From the NCBI GenBank assembly GCA_017307285.1, contig JAFKFI010000058.1, positions 63,078 to 127,077 on the forward strand: a DNA stretch of 64,000 nt, in the 5' to 3' direction. A program made the position numbers and the translations under genes. The notes beneath the pieces were generated by a model, which saw only the letters and a program-made list of their open reading frames with translations, ran no database searches and was not told the DNA's origin. This document shows, one piece after another, positions 17,525-25,659 of this stretch. The DNA comes from Alphaproteobacteria bacterium. Its GTDB lineage: Bacteria > Pseudomonadota > Alphaproteobacteria > Acetobacterales > Acetobacteraceae. Position 1 is the stretch's first letter. Every line of letters starts with the position of its first letter.

Positions 17525-18421
17525 ATGAACCAGCCTTGGACCGGAGAGAGCGCGGCCGTTCTTGCCGGTGCCTTGGCATCATATCAGCCCGCGGCAAGCT
17601 TGCATTTGGCGGTGACGCGTGAGCAGCCGCTCACGTCGGAAGCGACCTTGCAGTTTGCCCGCCAGGTTGCCGAGGACGCAAAGAGGCGCCATGCGCGGCT
17701 GGTGGTGTTCTACTACGTGGTGGTGTTCTACTACGTCGGTCACATGGTCACGTATGAGGACAACTCGCTCGCGCTGCTGATGGGCGATGCTGGACGCACC
17801 CGAGTCGCCGCGAGGCGGGTCGGCGATCTAGCGCCGATGGGAGGCAATCTGGCCGAGCTCGCCCGTTCACTTGGCACAATTGCGCGAAAGGCCGCGCCAC
17901 CCCTGGGCGAACTCGATGTAGCCGATCTCTACGACGCGATCGCCTCGACAGGCACCGCGTTCGTGCTCCTGATCGACGGGTGCATGCAGGCCGACACATT
18001 CGCGTCCTTCCGCGAGCGGCTCGGATTGGTCATCGGACCAAAGCAGGAAAGCGAGCTTTTCGTGGGACCAGGCACCGCTACGGACGCCCTTCGCAGCTTC
18101 GCGGACGGGCTGAGGCATTTCCCGGACGGCCAATCATATCTCTCCTCAAAAAACCCTGTTGTGCTAGGGGCCGCACCTGGAACCATAGCCAGCGTACAAG
18201 AGAACCCGACGTGGCGTTGGGGGGCCCCGGTCGGGCCTTTAGCGCGCTACGTCGCAACCACTGTGCAGCGGAGCGAGCTCTGGGCCGACAGGCCCTCGCT
18301 GCCGCGCCTGCTGAACTGGTCCGCTGAAAATCAGCAGGTTGGCGAAATCAATTTGAAGGGGACTATCAGCTGGAGTGACTGGTTGCCACTCCTATCTGCC
18401 CGGACGGCCCTGCCGTCATAA
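17525..18421 (+). CDS. Caspase-like (peptidase C14/metacaspase-type) protein, 5'-truncated
   Basis: A 298-residue frame starting at an ATG only four bases past the transposon end, so the natural 5' end and promoter were probably removed. The segment ARLVVFYYV..YYVGHMVTY resembles the strand carrying the catalytic His of caspase-like proteases (usually YYSGHG). The later AFVLLIDGCMQADTF resembles the strand with the catalytic Cys (usually LLDACRS). An 18-bp tandem duplication (17703-17720 and 17721-17738) repeats VVFYYV and would distort the His strand. Bacterial relatives serve in conflict systems or programmed death. Probably non-functional. The assignment rests on two short motifs. Confidence 0.5.
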   Translation: MNQPWTGESAAVLAGALASYQPAASLHLAVTREQPLTSEATLQFARQVAEDAKRRHARLVVFYYVVVFYYVGHMVTYEDNSLALLMGDAGRTRVAARRVGDLAPMGGNLAELARSLGTIARKAAPPLGELDVADLYDAIASTGTAFVLLIDGCMQADTFASFRERLGLVIGPKQESELFVGPGTATDALRSFADGLRHFPDGQSYLSSKNPVVLGAAPGTIASVQENPTWRWGAPVGPLARYVATTVQRSELWADRPSLPRLLNWSAENQQVGEINLKGTISWSDWLPLLSARTALPS

Positions 18422-18533
18422 AGCGTTGTCGTGCTGTCGTTTGGACGGGTCATCCGCAAACTCGGCGAGGCAGCGACGGCTCGTTCAACCCCGGCCACTC
18501 GCCAGAAAGCTAACGTGACGCCCTTCAGGAAGC

Positions 18534-19538
18534 TCACGCTGCTTTGAATGCAGGAAGGATCCCGTCGATCAACAGAGTGTGGCGGGTGAAGACCTGGCCG
18601 GGAACGCGCGGCACATCTGCGTCCGATGTCATCACGACGGTCAGTTCGAGCCGGGGCAGCAGATACACCATCTGCCCTCCGTACCCCCATGCGAAGACCA
18701 TCGGTTCGCCTGTCGGCTTGCCGATCCACCAACCGAGACCATAAAGCTGACCGCTGAAGGTGGATCGAACGGCGGGTTTCCATGCCTCAGCCAGGAAGGC
18801 TTCCGGAATGACCCGGCGATCGTTGTGGCGGCCTCCGTTGCGACAGCACTCTCCAAACGTCAGCAGCGCTTCCGGCGTTATCGCCATGTCGTTGCCACCG
18901 AAATAAAAGCCTTGGGGGTCGCGGGCCCATTCCGGCACGGTAAACCCCAGCGGGGTGCCGAGCCACGTCTGGACCAGGTCGCGAAGGGTCTGGCCGCCGA
19001 CGCGCGCAAGTATTGCGCCGAGGATGTGGCTCGAAGCGGTGGAGTAGACCATCCGGCCGCCAGGCTCGTCGACGAAGGGGCGCGAAAGGGCGTAGCTCAG
19101 CCAGTTTCGGCTGGAGACCCAGCGACCGTAGTTGGCGCCGGAGGTGCCCTCGAGGCCTGCGCGCATGCCGAGCAGGTGGCGGATGGTGATCTGCCCGACC
19201 CGCGGATCGACACCCGGTGGGACGAGATTGCCCAGGATCGGTTCGATGCGGTCATCGAGGGAAAAAAGGCCGCGCGCGGCGCCGATACCGGCCAATGCGT
19301 CCACGATCGTTTTGGCCGCCGATTTGATGTTGGTCGGGCGCGTCAGACTGGCGCCGCGCCAGACACGTTGGGCGACGAGCAAGCCGCGCTGAGAGATGGT
19401 CAAGGTGCGGAGGTCGGGGGTGGCATCCGCCAGAGCGAGGCCGCGGGCAAGCAGCGTCTGGTCGGGATCCGCGGCGGGCGCCGGATTGGCGGAGAGTAGC
19501 AGAACGGACGCCAAGACGGCACGGCGGGAGGTCACCAT
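18534..19538 (-). CDS. Serine hydrolase, class C beta-lactamase/esterase family
   Basis: About 334 residues from the ATG at 19538, which starts an apparent signal peptide (VTSRRAVLASVLLLSANPAPA), so export to the periplasm is likely. The Ser-x-x-Lys nucleophile motif is in NIKSAAKTIVDAL and the Tyr motif in MVYSTASSHILGA. The third motif is less clear, perhaps near FAWGYGGQMV. Many such proteins are esterases or peptidases rather than true beta-lactamases. It converges on the caspase-like gene with a 113-bp gap, without obvious functional partners. Confidence 0.85.
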   Translation of the reverse strand: MVTSRRAVLASVLLLSANPAPAADPDQTLLARGLALADATPDLRTLTISQRGLLVAQRVWRGASLTRPTNIKSAAKTIVDALAGIGAARGLFSLDDRIEPILGNLVPPGVDPRVGQITIRHLLGMRAGLEGTSGANYGRWVSSRNWLSYALSRPFVDEPGGRMVYSTASSHILGAILARVGGQTLRDLVQTWLGTPLGFTVPEWARDPQGFYFGGNDMAITPEALLTFGECCRNGGRHNDRRVIPEAFLAEAWKPAVRSTFSGQLYGLGWWIGKPTGEPMVFAWGYGGQMVYLLPRLELTVVMTSDADVPRVPGQVFTRHTLLIDGILPAFKAA

Positions 19539-19760
19539 CGCGGACAGATGGGCCTGACGCAGAGTCCGTGCCAGTGGGCTGCCCAGTTGCATCGAACCTG
19601 CCGCCGGGTTCGGCGCCCATCGTCATGCTGAGCCTAAGCCGGCGCTTGACTGTTGGGGTCGGCTCACGCGTGTTGGACTACGCCAACCCGGGCGGCCACA
19701 GCGCTGGGTTGCTTAGGTTGTGCTCTTCTCGGTTGCCTCGTCGTGCATTGGGGCGTCGTC

Positions 19761-19862
19761 TCAGTGGGGAATGGGTGGATTGCTGAGGCCGCTAAACTCG
19801 AGACAAACATTCGTTCCTTGCGGAAATGCCGCCATCACGACTTGAGGTTCGACAGGCTTTTC
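19761..19862 (-). pseudogene. 3' part of a gene split by the IS1595 insertion
   Basis: Minus-strand codons encode (EKP)VEPQVVMAAFPQGT and then NVCLEFSGLSNPPIPH with a stop at 19761. When the element at 19863-21462 and one copy of the 8-bp duplication are removed, this joins in frame to 21463-21869. The final 8 bases (19855-19862) are the duplicated target. Confidence 0.8.
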
Positions 19863-19961
19863 CGGCGTTATGTAGCAACCGCCACTTGTGAATTCGGGCT
19901 TGTACTTTTGTGCAGATCCTGGCAGGAGAGTGCTGGTTTGGTGCTCCGGCGATGGGTCCAC

Positions 19962-20945
19962 ATGGCGCAACACTTCCTGCTTTCTGCTGCGGCACGCTCG
20001 CTGAGCGCCGCCAAGATCATGCGCATGTCGGATCGCGGGGTGGAGAATGTGTTCCTGCGCCTGCGTTGGCCCGAGACCGATGGCAAGCCGGTCTGTCCGG
20101 GTTGCGGCTGCACGATTTGCTGGGCGTGTCCGCGATCAGCCACTGATCCGCGGTGGCGCTGCAAGGCGTGTCGTGGTGATTTCTCCATCACCTCGGGTAC
20201 CCTGTTCGCCTGGCACAAGCTGCCACTGAGGACCTATCTGCTTGCCATCGTAGCCTTCTGCAACGAAGTTAAAGGCAAGAGCATGCTCGCCTGCGCTCGT
20301 GAACTCGATGTCCAATACAAAACGGCATTTGTTCTCGCGCACAAGCTGCGCGAAGCCGTGGCATGGAGTATGAAGGCGCTGCGCATCGGCGGTGAGGGAC
20401 GGGTTGCCGAGGTCGATGGTGCCTATTTCGGCGGTCACGTCCGGCCAGAGAACCTGGCGGCCGATCGGATCGACCGACGGCTCGCCGAGAACCAATCGGG
20501 CAAACGTCAGGTTGTTGTCGTGATGCGCGAGCGTGACGGCCGTACGCTGCCGCAGGTGTACGCGGCTGAGGAGGGCGCCGTGCCGGCGATCCGCCAGCGG
20601 ATCAACAAAGGGACCGTGGTTCACGCCGATGAAAGCCCTGCCTGGAACAAGCTGCACGCCCGGTTCGCCATGCTGCGCATCAACCACCAGAACGGCTACA
20701 GCATCGGCGGGGCCTGCACCAATGCAGCGGAGTCCTACTTCTCCCGCCTGCGCCGTGGCGAGCTCGGGCATCACCACCATATCGCTGGGCCGTATCTCCT
20801 TCGCTATGCCCAGGAAGCAGCCTGGCGTGAGGACCTCCGCCGCGTCAGCAACGGCGAGCAGGTGCACGGCGTGGTCCGTCTGGCGATGCAATGCCGGCCA
20901 TCGGTTGACTTCTGCGGCTACTGGCAGCGCGCACATACCGCCTAG
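19962..20945 (+). CDS. IS1595-family transposase
   Basis: About 327 residues from ATG 19962; the frame is open further upstream to 19653, but that would leave the element. An N-terminal zinc ribbon is visible as CPGCGCTICWAC and CKACRGDFS. The ISXO2-type DDE domain follows, with VAEVDGAYFGGHV, TVVHADESPAWNKL and TNAAESYFSRLRRGELGHHHH, giving the acidic triad (the third position Glu in NAAES). HIAGPYLLRYAQEAAWRED is the usual C-terminal signature. The frame is intact, so the element may be mobile. Confidence 0.92.
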   Translation: MAQHFLLSAAARSLSAAKIMRMSDRGVENVFLRLRWPETDGKPVCPGCGCTICWACPRSATDPRWRCKACRGDFSITSGTLFAWHKLPLRTYLLAIVAFCNEVKGKSMLACARELDVQYKTAFVLAHKLREAVAWSMKALRIGGEGRVAEVDGAYFGGHVRPENLAADRIDRRLAENQSGKRQVVVVMRERDGRTLPQVYAAEEGAVPAIRQRINKGTVVHADESPAWNKLHARFAMLRINHQNGYSIGGACTNAAESYFSRLRRGELGHHHHIAGPYLLRYAQEAAWREDLRRVSNGEQVHGVVRLAMQCRPSVDFCGYWQRAHTA

Positions 20946-21367
20946 CTCACCTGCCACTTGACCACACCCGCCGTCTCGCTTCGCTCGATCGTCTCTTTCG
21001 CCCGGTTGAGCGAGCCGAGAATAGTCCGCTCGATCAGTATACGCCCGCGGTCATCGATCGCCGCGATCGCCTTCGCGTCCATGATCCGTTCGGCAAGTTC
21101 TCGTGTCGTCAATGGTTCCGCGGCGTCGCGCAGCACATCGTAGATCAGACGCAGGCACTCACCAGGATGGAACCAGACATTCCGGGCTCGCTGCTGCCTG
21201 GGTCGGACGTCCTCCGGCCGGCTGTCAGGATCGAATAGTCGCATGGTCGCATCGAGATGGGTCAGACTGGCGCGATGGTCGACCAGTTCCTGCTCCAGGC
21301 GGTTCACCATCCCGGCGAGTTCAGATCGCTTGTCGCGCAAAGCATCGATGACATGCGCCTGCGCCAA
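20942..21367 (-). CDS. IS1595-borne accessory protein of unknown function
   Basis: A 141-residue protein encoded inside the IS and facing the transposase; the two stop codons share CTAG at 20942-20945. It begins MAQAHVIDALRDKRSELAGM with a predicted coiled-coil (RLEQELVDHRASLTHLDATM), then a winged-helix-like part (CLRLIYDVLRDAAEPLTTRE, LAERIMDAKAI) and a C-terminal RTILGSLNRAKETIERSE. It could be a DNA-binding regulator of transposition. I do not recognise a named family. Confidence 0.75.
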   Translation of the reverse strand: MAQAHVIDALRDKRSELAGMVNRLEQELVDHRASLTHLDATMRLFDPDSRPEDVRPRQQRARNVWFHPGECLRLIYDVLRDAAEPLTTRELAERIMDAKAIAAIDDRGRILIERTILGSLNRAKETIERSETAGVVKWQVS

Positions 21368-21462
21368 TGCCGCTCTCCCGCCAAAACACCAACGGCAGGG
21401 ATGATAAATGCCAAATGTCTACACGCGAACGTGCGCGTGGTGGCGGAAGCTACATAAGACCG

Positions 21463-21869
21463 GGCTTTTCGGATACGGCGACACTCCACATGTGCCGAGC
21501 ATCCGAAGACAGGGTGATATGAGCGCGATCCAATTCGCATAGCGAGGAGGACACGTGCCGTCTCACGGTTTCCGATCCGAATGGATGATTCAGGGCGAGC
21601 CAGAGGGCGGCGGCCGTACATGTATCCAAGTCCGCCGAGCCGTCATCGAGCGCTCTCCGCAGCAGTTCGCGGATCTGAACATGCGTCCAGGATTCGGTGC
21701 GGTCGGTCATCTCGATACCCATTCCAGCTTCAAAGGCTGCCAACCAGGTATCGATATCGGTAGCATCAAAGACCGCTGTGAGCCCCTTACGTCCGTGCAA
21801 AAGCAAGGTCAAAGCGACCTTGCCCTTGGGCACCCGGAATACGGATAGGGGGATGCGTGCTCTCGTCAC
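21463..21869 (-). pseudogene. 5' part of a hypothetical gene split by IS1595
   Basis: The frame starts at 21869 (MTRARIPLSVFRVPKGKVA) and would end artificially at 21450 inside the IS as SEKPGLM. Joined to 19854-19761 it gives a 166-residue protein ending NPPIPH. The product contains ESWTHVQIRELLRRALDD and DTCTAAALWLALNHPFGSE; no family is recognised. Before the insertion it lay divergent from the RES toxin-antitoxin operon. Confidence 0.8.
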
Positions 21870-21905
21870 TGACCGTACTCCAAACGGGGCGAATCGACTC
21901 GCCTG

Positions 21906-21933
21906 TTGACATAGTACGCCATGGGTCTAAATA
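21906..21933 (+). promoter_or_regulatory. Candidate sigma-70 promoter of the RES toxin-antitoxin operon
   Basis: TTGACA (21906-21911) and TAAATA (21928-21933) are separated by 16 bp, with the antitoxin ATG at 21964. The segment is AT-rich compared with its surroundings. Confidence 0.5.
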
Positions 21934-21963
21934 AATAAACGAGCAACCACGAGGCAAGGGCAT

Positions 21964-22596
21964 ATGGAACGCGCCGCTGAAGCACCGGCTGGTCCCCCAG
22001 CCCGAGCAGGAGACCCAAGCAAGGCGATGCGAGACGCCTTCAGGGAACGCGCTGGCCATGCCATAGACCAGATCGCGAAATCCGCGAGTATCGAGGTTCT
22101 GGCCGACGCGCTCGCCGCTTCAACCGATTTTGGCGCTGTCGTACGGGCGTTGCGCGATCCCGCCGCCTTTCCGGCGACCGTGCCTCTGGATCCCCTAACC
22201 GACGCCCTGGCGCGCGGAGTGGCCGAACGTGAGAACTTGGCTGCCAAGGCGCAAGGTCTTCTATCTGCAGAGGAGGCGGGACGAATCCTGGGTGGCATCA
22301 GCCGCCAGGCCGTCGATAAACGACGCCGGGCCGGGCAGCTGCTCGGCGTCAGGCTCGCGAATGACTGGCGCTACCCAGCCTTGCAGTTCGGGTCTGCGGG
22401 TGAAGTTGCGCAAGGGCTCGCTGATGTACTCCAGGTCCTGGCCGACCTCAGCCCTTGGGCCACACTGGACTTCCTACTGGCTGAAGATGACGCTCTGGGT
22501 GGGCTGTCGCCGCTTGAGGCGTTGCGGCAGGGCGGGCATCGCACAGAAGAGGTATTGCGCATCGCCCAGGTTCAAAAGGCCGATGTGTTCGGATGA
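21964..22596 (+). CDS. Antitoxin with Xre/MbcA/ParS-like toxin-binding domain
   Basis: A 210-residue protein, first gene of a two-gene operon. The middle holds a helix-turn-helix (LLSAEEAGRILGGISRQAVD, then KRRRAGQLLGVRLANDWRYP). The C-terminus (WATLDFLLAEDDALGGLSPL, then EALRQGG) matches the DUF2384-type domain that blocks the active site of RES toxins. It ends in an ATGA overlap with the toxin gene (22593-22596), so translation is coupled. Such antitoxins usually repress their own promoter. Confidence 0.82.
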   Translation: MERAAEAPAGPPARAGDPSKAMRDAFRERAGHAIDQIAKSASIEVLADALAASTDFGAVVRALRDPAAFPATVPLDPLTDALARGVAERENLAAKAQGLLSAEEAGRILGGISRQAVDKRRRAGQLLGVRLANDWRYPALQFGSAGEVAQGLADVLQVLADLSPWATLDFLLAEDDALGGLSPLEALRQGGHRTEEVLRIAQVQKADVFG

Positions 22597-23213
22597 GTGG
22601 CGGACACGGTCCGACAGGATCACCGCCGCCGCCGCCATCGTGGCTCAAGACCTCTAGCCTCCCGATTCTCGAACTCCCAAAGGCTACATCCGTCGTCCGC
22701 ATCCACCGCACGGAATACGATCCAGTATTCTTTTCGCCGGGCAGCGGAAATGCCCCAATTGGGCGCTTCGATAGCCCAAGCGGGGGCTTTGGGGTCCTTT
22801 ACCTTGCGCAGGCCCTAGAAGGTGCATTTGCGGAAACCATTTTGCGCAATCCTCAGCGTCGTCTTGTGGATTTGTCTGCAATCACGTCACGGGCAGCGTC
22901 TGTCTTGGGCTTTTCCCGTCCAATACGGCTGGTGAAAATGTTTGGAGCCGGGCTGCAGTCTGTCGGCGCGGATAACGCCGTAAGTACAGGCCCCTATGGG
23001 TCAAGCGGCGCGTGGGCTGATGCACTGTTCGCTCATCCGGATGCCCCGGACGGAATTGCCTACTGCTCGCGGCACGATTCCGAACAACTATGCATTGCTC
23101 TTTTTTCCCGGCCGGACATCCAACTGGAATTGCTGAGCGGCCCCACCCCACTGTCAGATGTGCTTGCGGACGTAGCGTCTATCTTGCGGCGGTACGGCAA
23201 AGGGATCGCCTAA
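22593..23213 (+). CDS. RES-domain toxin (NAD-targeting)
   Basis: A 206-residue RES-family protein. The family name comes from conserved Arg, Glu and Ser; here candidates are Arg in VVRIHRTEYDPVFFSP or IGRFDSPSGGFGVLYLA, Glu in LEGAFAETILR, and Ser in YCSRHDSEQLCIALFSR. Characterised RES toxins degrade NAD+ or ADP-ribosylate host enzymes, arresting growth (established for the family). A proline-rich linker (PPPPPSWLK) sits at the N-terminus. The 3' end meets the truncated gene at 23210-23326 head to head. Confidence 0.88.
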   Translation: MSGGHGPTGSPPPPPSWLKTSSLPILELPKATSVVRIHRTEYDPVFFSPGSGNAPIGRFDSPSGGFGVLYLAQALEGAFAETILRNPQRRLVDLSAITSRAASVLGFSRPIRLVKMFGAGLQSVGADNAVSTGPYGSSGAWADALFAHPDAPDGIAYCSRHDSEQLCIALFSRPDIQLELLSGPTPLSDVLADVASILRRYGKGIA

Positions 23214-23326
23214 CTGTTGGGCAAATCCTTGAACGCCTCGCCGATCGCGCTCTCAGTTGTGGTGCCTGAAAACTTCTTGAGGCGGTCTATCTCGTTGATA
23301 TTGGCCTGGATAACCTGCAAGATCAT
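23210..23326 (-). pseudogene. N-terminal stub resembling a type ISP restriction-modification enzyme/helicase
   Basis: The ATG at 23326 overlaps the stop of the ABC-3C ATPase (ATGA), followed by MILQVIQANINEIDRLKKFS, then GTTTESAIGEAFKDLPNS and a stop at 23210. The pattern of a short helix, a spacer and T-E-[HS]-[ST]...F..L resembles the start of large single-chain type ISP restriction enzymes. Only 38 codons remain, and the stop lies where the RES toxin gene ends. The stub looks like the first codons of a fourth operon gene cut by recombination. The identification is tentative. Confidence 0.5.
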
Positions 23327-25158
23327 GATGGCATCGGGAAAAGGCCGGATCTTCCTTGAGTCGGCTGGCCGGTAAAGTGAATGCAACGGGGCTGAGAAGC
23401 CAGCCATTCCGGAACGTCTACATTATCGAGGACGATGAGCTGCAGCGTATCCGGAAGCCCGGCAAAGGCGGCGAAAGCCCTGTCCTTTAGCGCAGAGTTT
23501 TTGACAGCTACATCCTCAAGGCCGTCAGGGTCCTTGTAGGTGACAAAAACCGAGTCGAGAACGAGGAAGCCAGGGTGAGCCCTCATTCGTGCTCGGCAGA
23601 AGCGCATCAAACCGATGCTGAATGCGCCGTGCAGAAGCGCCATAACTCCTTTTCCGTTCGAGCTGCGCGGCTTGCCAGCCACTGAGATGTCCATTTTTGG
23701 CAGATCGAAGAACACGCGCCGAGCGTCTGGGAACTCCCAAGATTGAAGCTCAGCTTCAATGACCTCACAGAGTGCATTGAGGACTCCGCCGTCGAGGCTT
23801 TGAGCGGCCACGATGGTGCTGCTGTCATAGCCAGGAACGACACCAAGCTGGCCGCGCTGCTCATTCAGCCGGTCACGGCGCTGCACTAAGTCGAGTATTT
23901 TCCGAACGGTCAGTTTGCGGGCGATGACCGTATTCGTCTGCGTCCGCACCGTTTGGACAGAGGGGACTTCGCGCAGGATGTCGCCTTGCAAGGACTCGAG
24001 TTCGGGCAGGAGCTCGCGCGCACGCTCTGCCAGCTCCTCCCGCTCTTCAGTGAGCCCATCCCTCGTCAATTTCAGCTCGGCCGCGCGCCTGCCTAGTTCG
24101 GCGAGCTCCGCTTTCGCCGCCGCGACGATCTCATCGACGTTTCCGTCGCAAGCAAATTCTGGCCGATGATTCTTCGCCTCCGCGCCGCAGATAGGGCAGA
24201 CTTGGCCCTCCTCGAGGGCGAAGAGCGTTCCGGCCTCGATTGCCGAAGCGAGCCTCTCTTGATCCGACGAATAATGCTGCTCCAAAAGTCCAAAGCGCGC
24301 TTGGAGAGTATCAATTTCGTCCATGCGATCATGGACTTGCTCATGTTCGCGCCGCAGCTGGCGCCGCTGCGTCGTCAGAGATCGGTAGTCTCGCTCAGCT
24401 TCCTCTTGCACGCTGAACGACTGGGCAAGCTCGCTATCCAACGACAGATCAAGTTGTTGCAGCTCTTCGTGGTCCTGATCGGCCTCGGCGATCTCCCGAT
24501 CCAGTTCCCGAATTTGCTGATCGAGAAGTTCCAGCTGTGCCGCTTGGCGCAGAGGACGATTGGCGTCTGGCTTCGCCATGTCAAGCGCCGAGTCATCGAC
24601 CCCCGTCAGCAGGTATTTGAAGACGGACGTCTCCGCAGTCTTTGAAACATATTGTCCCGTCAGAACTGGGGACGTGCCTTCCTGTATTTTCGTCTCGTTC
24701 ACGATCGAAAAACGCTCAAGATCGCGATAGCTCAGCTCGCGCGTGGCGCCGGATGCGTTGGTTTGGACGCGTCTATCGGCCGCACCGAGTTGCACTAGGA
24801 GAATCTTCGAAAGTGATATGTTGGCGCCATGCCGTGCCGACACAGAGACACCCTGTTTCTGGTCAGGCCTGCCACGGAAGAGGCCGTCGATAATACGGAT
24901 ATCGCCGCCCTTGAGCGCACGGATCAGCGTCTTTTCAGATCCGTCGTCGAATACGATTCCAAGGTGGGCAAGATCGTATTCCGCTTGCTCGATGATGGGT
25001 TCGAGAGGCCGGCTCGAGCCCAGCACAAAATCGATCACCTGAAGAATGTGCGACTTGCCGGTGTTCGATCCGCCATAAATGACGTTGAGACCAGCGACAA
25101 AGTCAACGACGGCCGGCTTGCTGTGTGGTCCGCTGATGATGAGAAAGCGAAGTTGCAT
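23323..25158 (-). CDS. ABC-3C system SMC/Rad50-like ATPase
   Basis: A 611-residue ABC ATPase. Walker A is YGGSNTGKSHI (residues 28-38). Two long coiled-coil arms (about 205-310 and 340-435) flank a Rad50-like zinc hook CPIC (321-324). The C-terminal lobe has a signature-like SSNGKGVMALLHGAF (499-513) and Walker B FLVLDSVFVTY (531-541), in which Ser replaces the usual Glu after Asp, as seen in ABC-3C ATPases. It is third in the operon after the effector and the middle component, with 2-bp spacing. In this class the ATPase is believed to sense or regulate while the effector attacks nucleic acid. Confidence 0.88.
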   Translation of the reverse strand: MQLRFLIISGPHSKPAVVDFVAGLNVIYGGSNTGKSHILQVIDFVLGSSRPLEPIIEQAEYDLAHLGIVFDDGSEKTLIRALKGGDIRIIDGLFRGRPDQKQGVSVSARHGANISLSKILLVQLGAADRRVQTNASGATRELSYRDLERFSIVNETKIQEGTSPVLTGQYVSKTAETSVFKYLLTGVDDSALDMAKPDANRPLRQAAQLELLDQQIRELDREIAEADQDHEELQQLDLSLDSELAQSFSVQEEAERDYRSLTTQRRQLRREHEQVHDRMDEIDTLQARFGLLEQHYSSDQERLASAIEAGTLFALEEGQVCPICGAEAKNHRPEFACDGNVDEIVAAAKAELAELGRRAAELKLTRDGLTEEREELAERARELLPELESLQGDILREVPSVQTVRTQTNTVIARKLTVRKILDLVQRRDRLNEQRGQLGVVPGYDSSTIVAAQSLDGGVLNALCEVIEAELQSWEFPDARRVFFDLPKMDISVAGKPRSSNGKGVMALLHGAFSIGLMRFCRARMRAHPGFLVLDSVFVTYKDPDGLEDVAVKNSALKDRAFAAFAGLPDTLQLIVLDNVDVPEWLASQPRCIHFTGQPTQGRSGLFPMPS

Positions 25159-25160
25159 TG

Positions 25161-25658
25161 TCAGAATGCCGGCCGCTGATCAGCCTGGAACTCAGGCGCC
25201 CATTCATCCATGCGGCTGCGCACGAGCGCAGCGAGCGCATCGTCGGTCAGCGGGAAGATGTTAGCGACGAGCCAGTAGGCACGCTCCTTCAGAGCCTCCG
25301 CGTATGGCGTGCTGAGAAGGTCGACGAATGACCCCGCCTCCTCGCCAGCCCGATACCGGAAGCCATCCGGCGTTGCGGTCCGCGCAACCAAGCCGCGGGT
25401 CTCCATCAGCGCCAGGCCAGAATTGACCAGGCCGCGCCGGACGAGAATTTCTGCCGCGCGCGAGCGGTCCTGCGGGTGCATGCTCGGCGGCCCGTGGATG
25501 TCGCCTGTATGCACGATCAGGTGATCGAACACCACGAGTCGGTGGAGGCTCAACAGGTCCGGATAGCAGGCCGTCAGAAGGATGACCGACCGCAGCCCCG
25601 TTTCGAATGGGGTGTTGAATATGCGTGGCCGGCGCCGGGACGAGTCGATGTGACCCAT
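25161..25658 (-). CDS. ABC-3C system middle component
   Basis: A 165-residue winged-helix-type protein between the nuclease-like effector and the ATPase. RIFNTPFETGLRSVILLTAC, LHRLVVFDHLIVHTGD and PSMHPQDRSRAAEILVRRGL, then LALMETRGLVARTATPDGFR, fit the middle-component 2 pattern (N-x-x-x-E..R, D-x-x, S-x-HP, then a wing). Its likely role is to bridge ATPase and effector. The start at 25658 is one base past the stop of the effector gene. I identify it by sequence pattern and operon position. Confidence 0.8.
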   Translation of the reverse strand: MGHIDSSRRRPRIFNTPFETGLRSVILLTACYPDLLSLHRLVVFDHLIVHTGDIHGPPSMHPQDRSRAAEILVRRGLVNSGLALMETRGLVARTATPDGFRYRAGEEAGSFVDLLSTPYAEALKERAYWLVANIFPLTDDALAALVRSRMDEWAPEFQADQRPAF

Positions 25659-25659
25659 A

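Larger units (their letters stand above)
19863..21462. mobile_element. IS1595-family insertion sequence with 8-bp target duplication
   Basis: A 1600-bp element flanked on both sides by GGCTTTTC (19855-19862 and 21463-21470), the 8-bp duplication expected of this family. Terminal inverted repeats of 23 bp, matching at 19 positions, begin CGGCGTTATGTAGC on the left and CGGTCTTATGTAGC on the right. It carries a transposase and a convergent accessory gene whose stop codons overlap. Removing it restores an open reading frame, so the boundaries are certain. Confidence 0.93.

Noticed and set aside
19653..19961. Longer start for the IS1595 transposase
   Set aside because: The extension crosses the left inverted repeat and target duplication of the element, so it cannot belong to the transposase.
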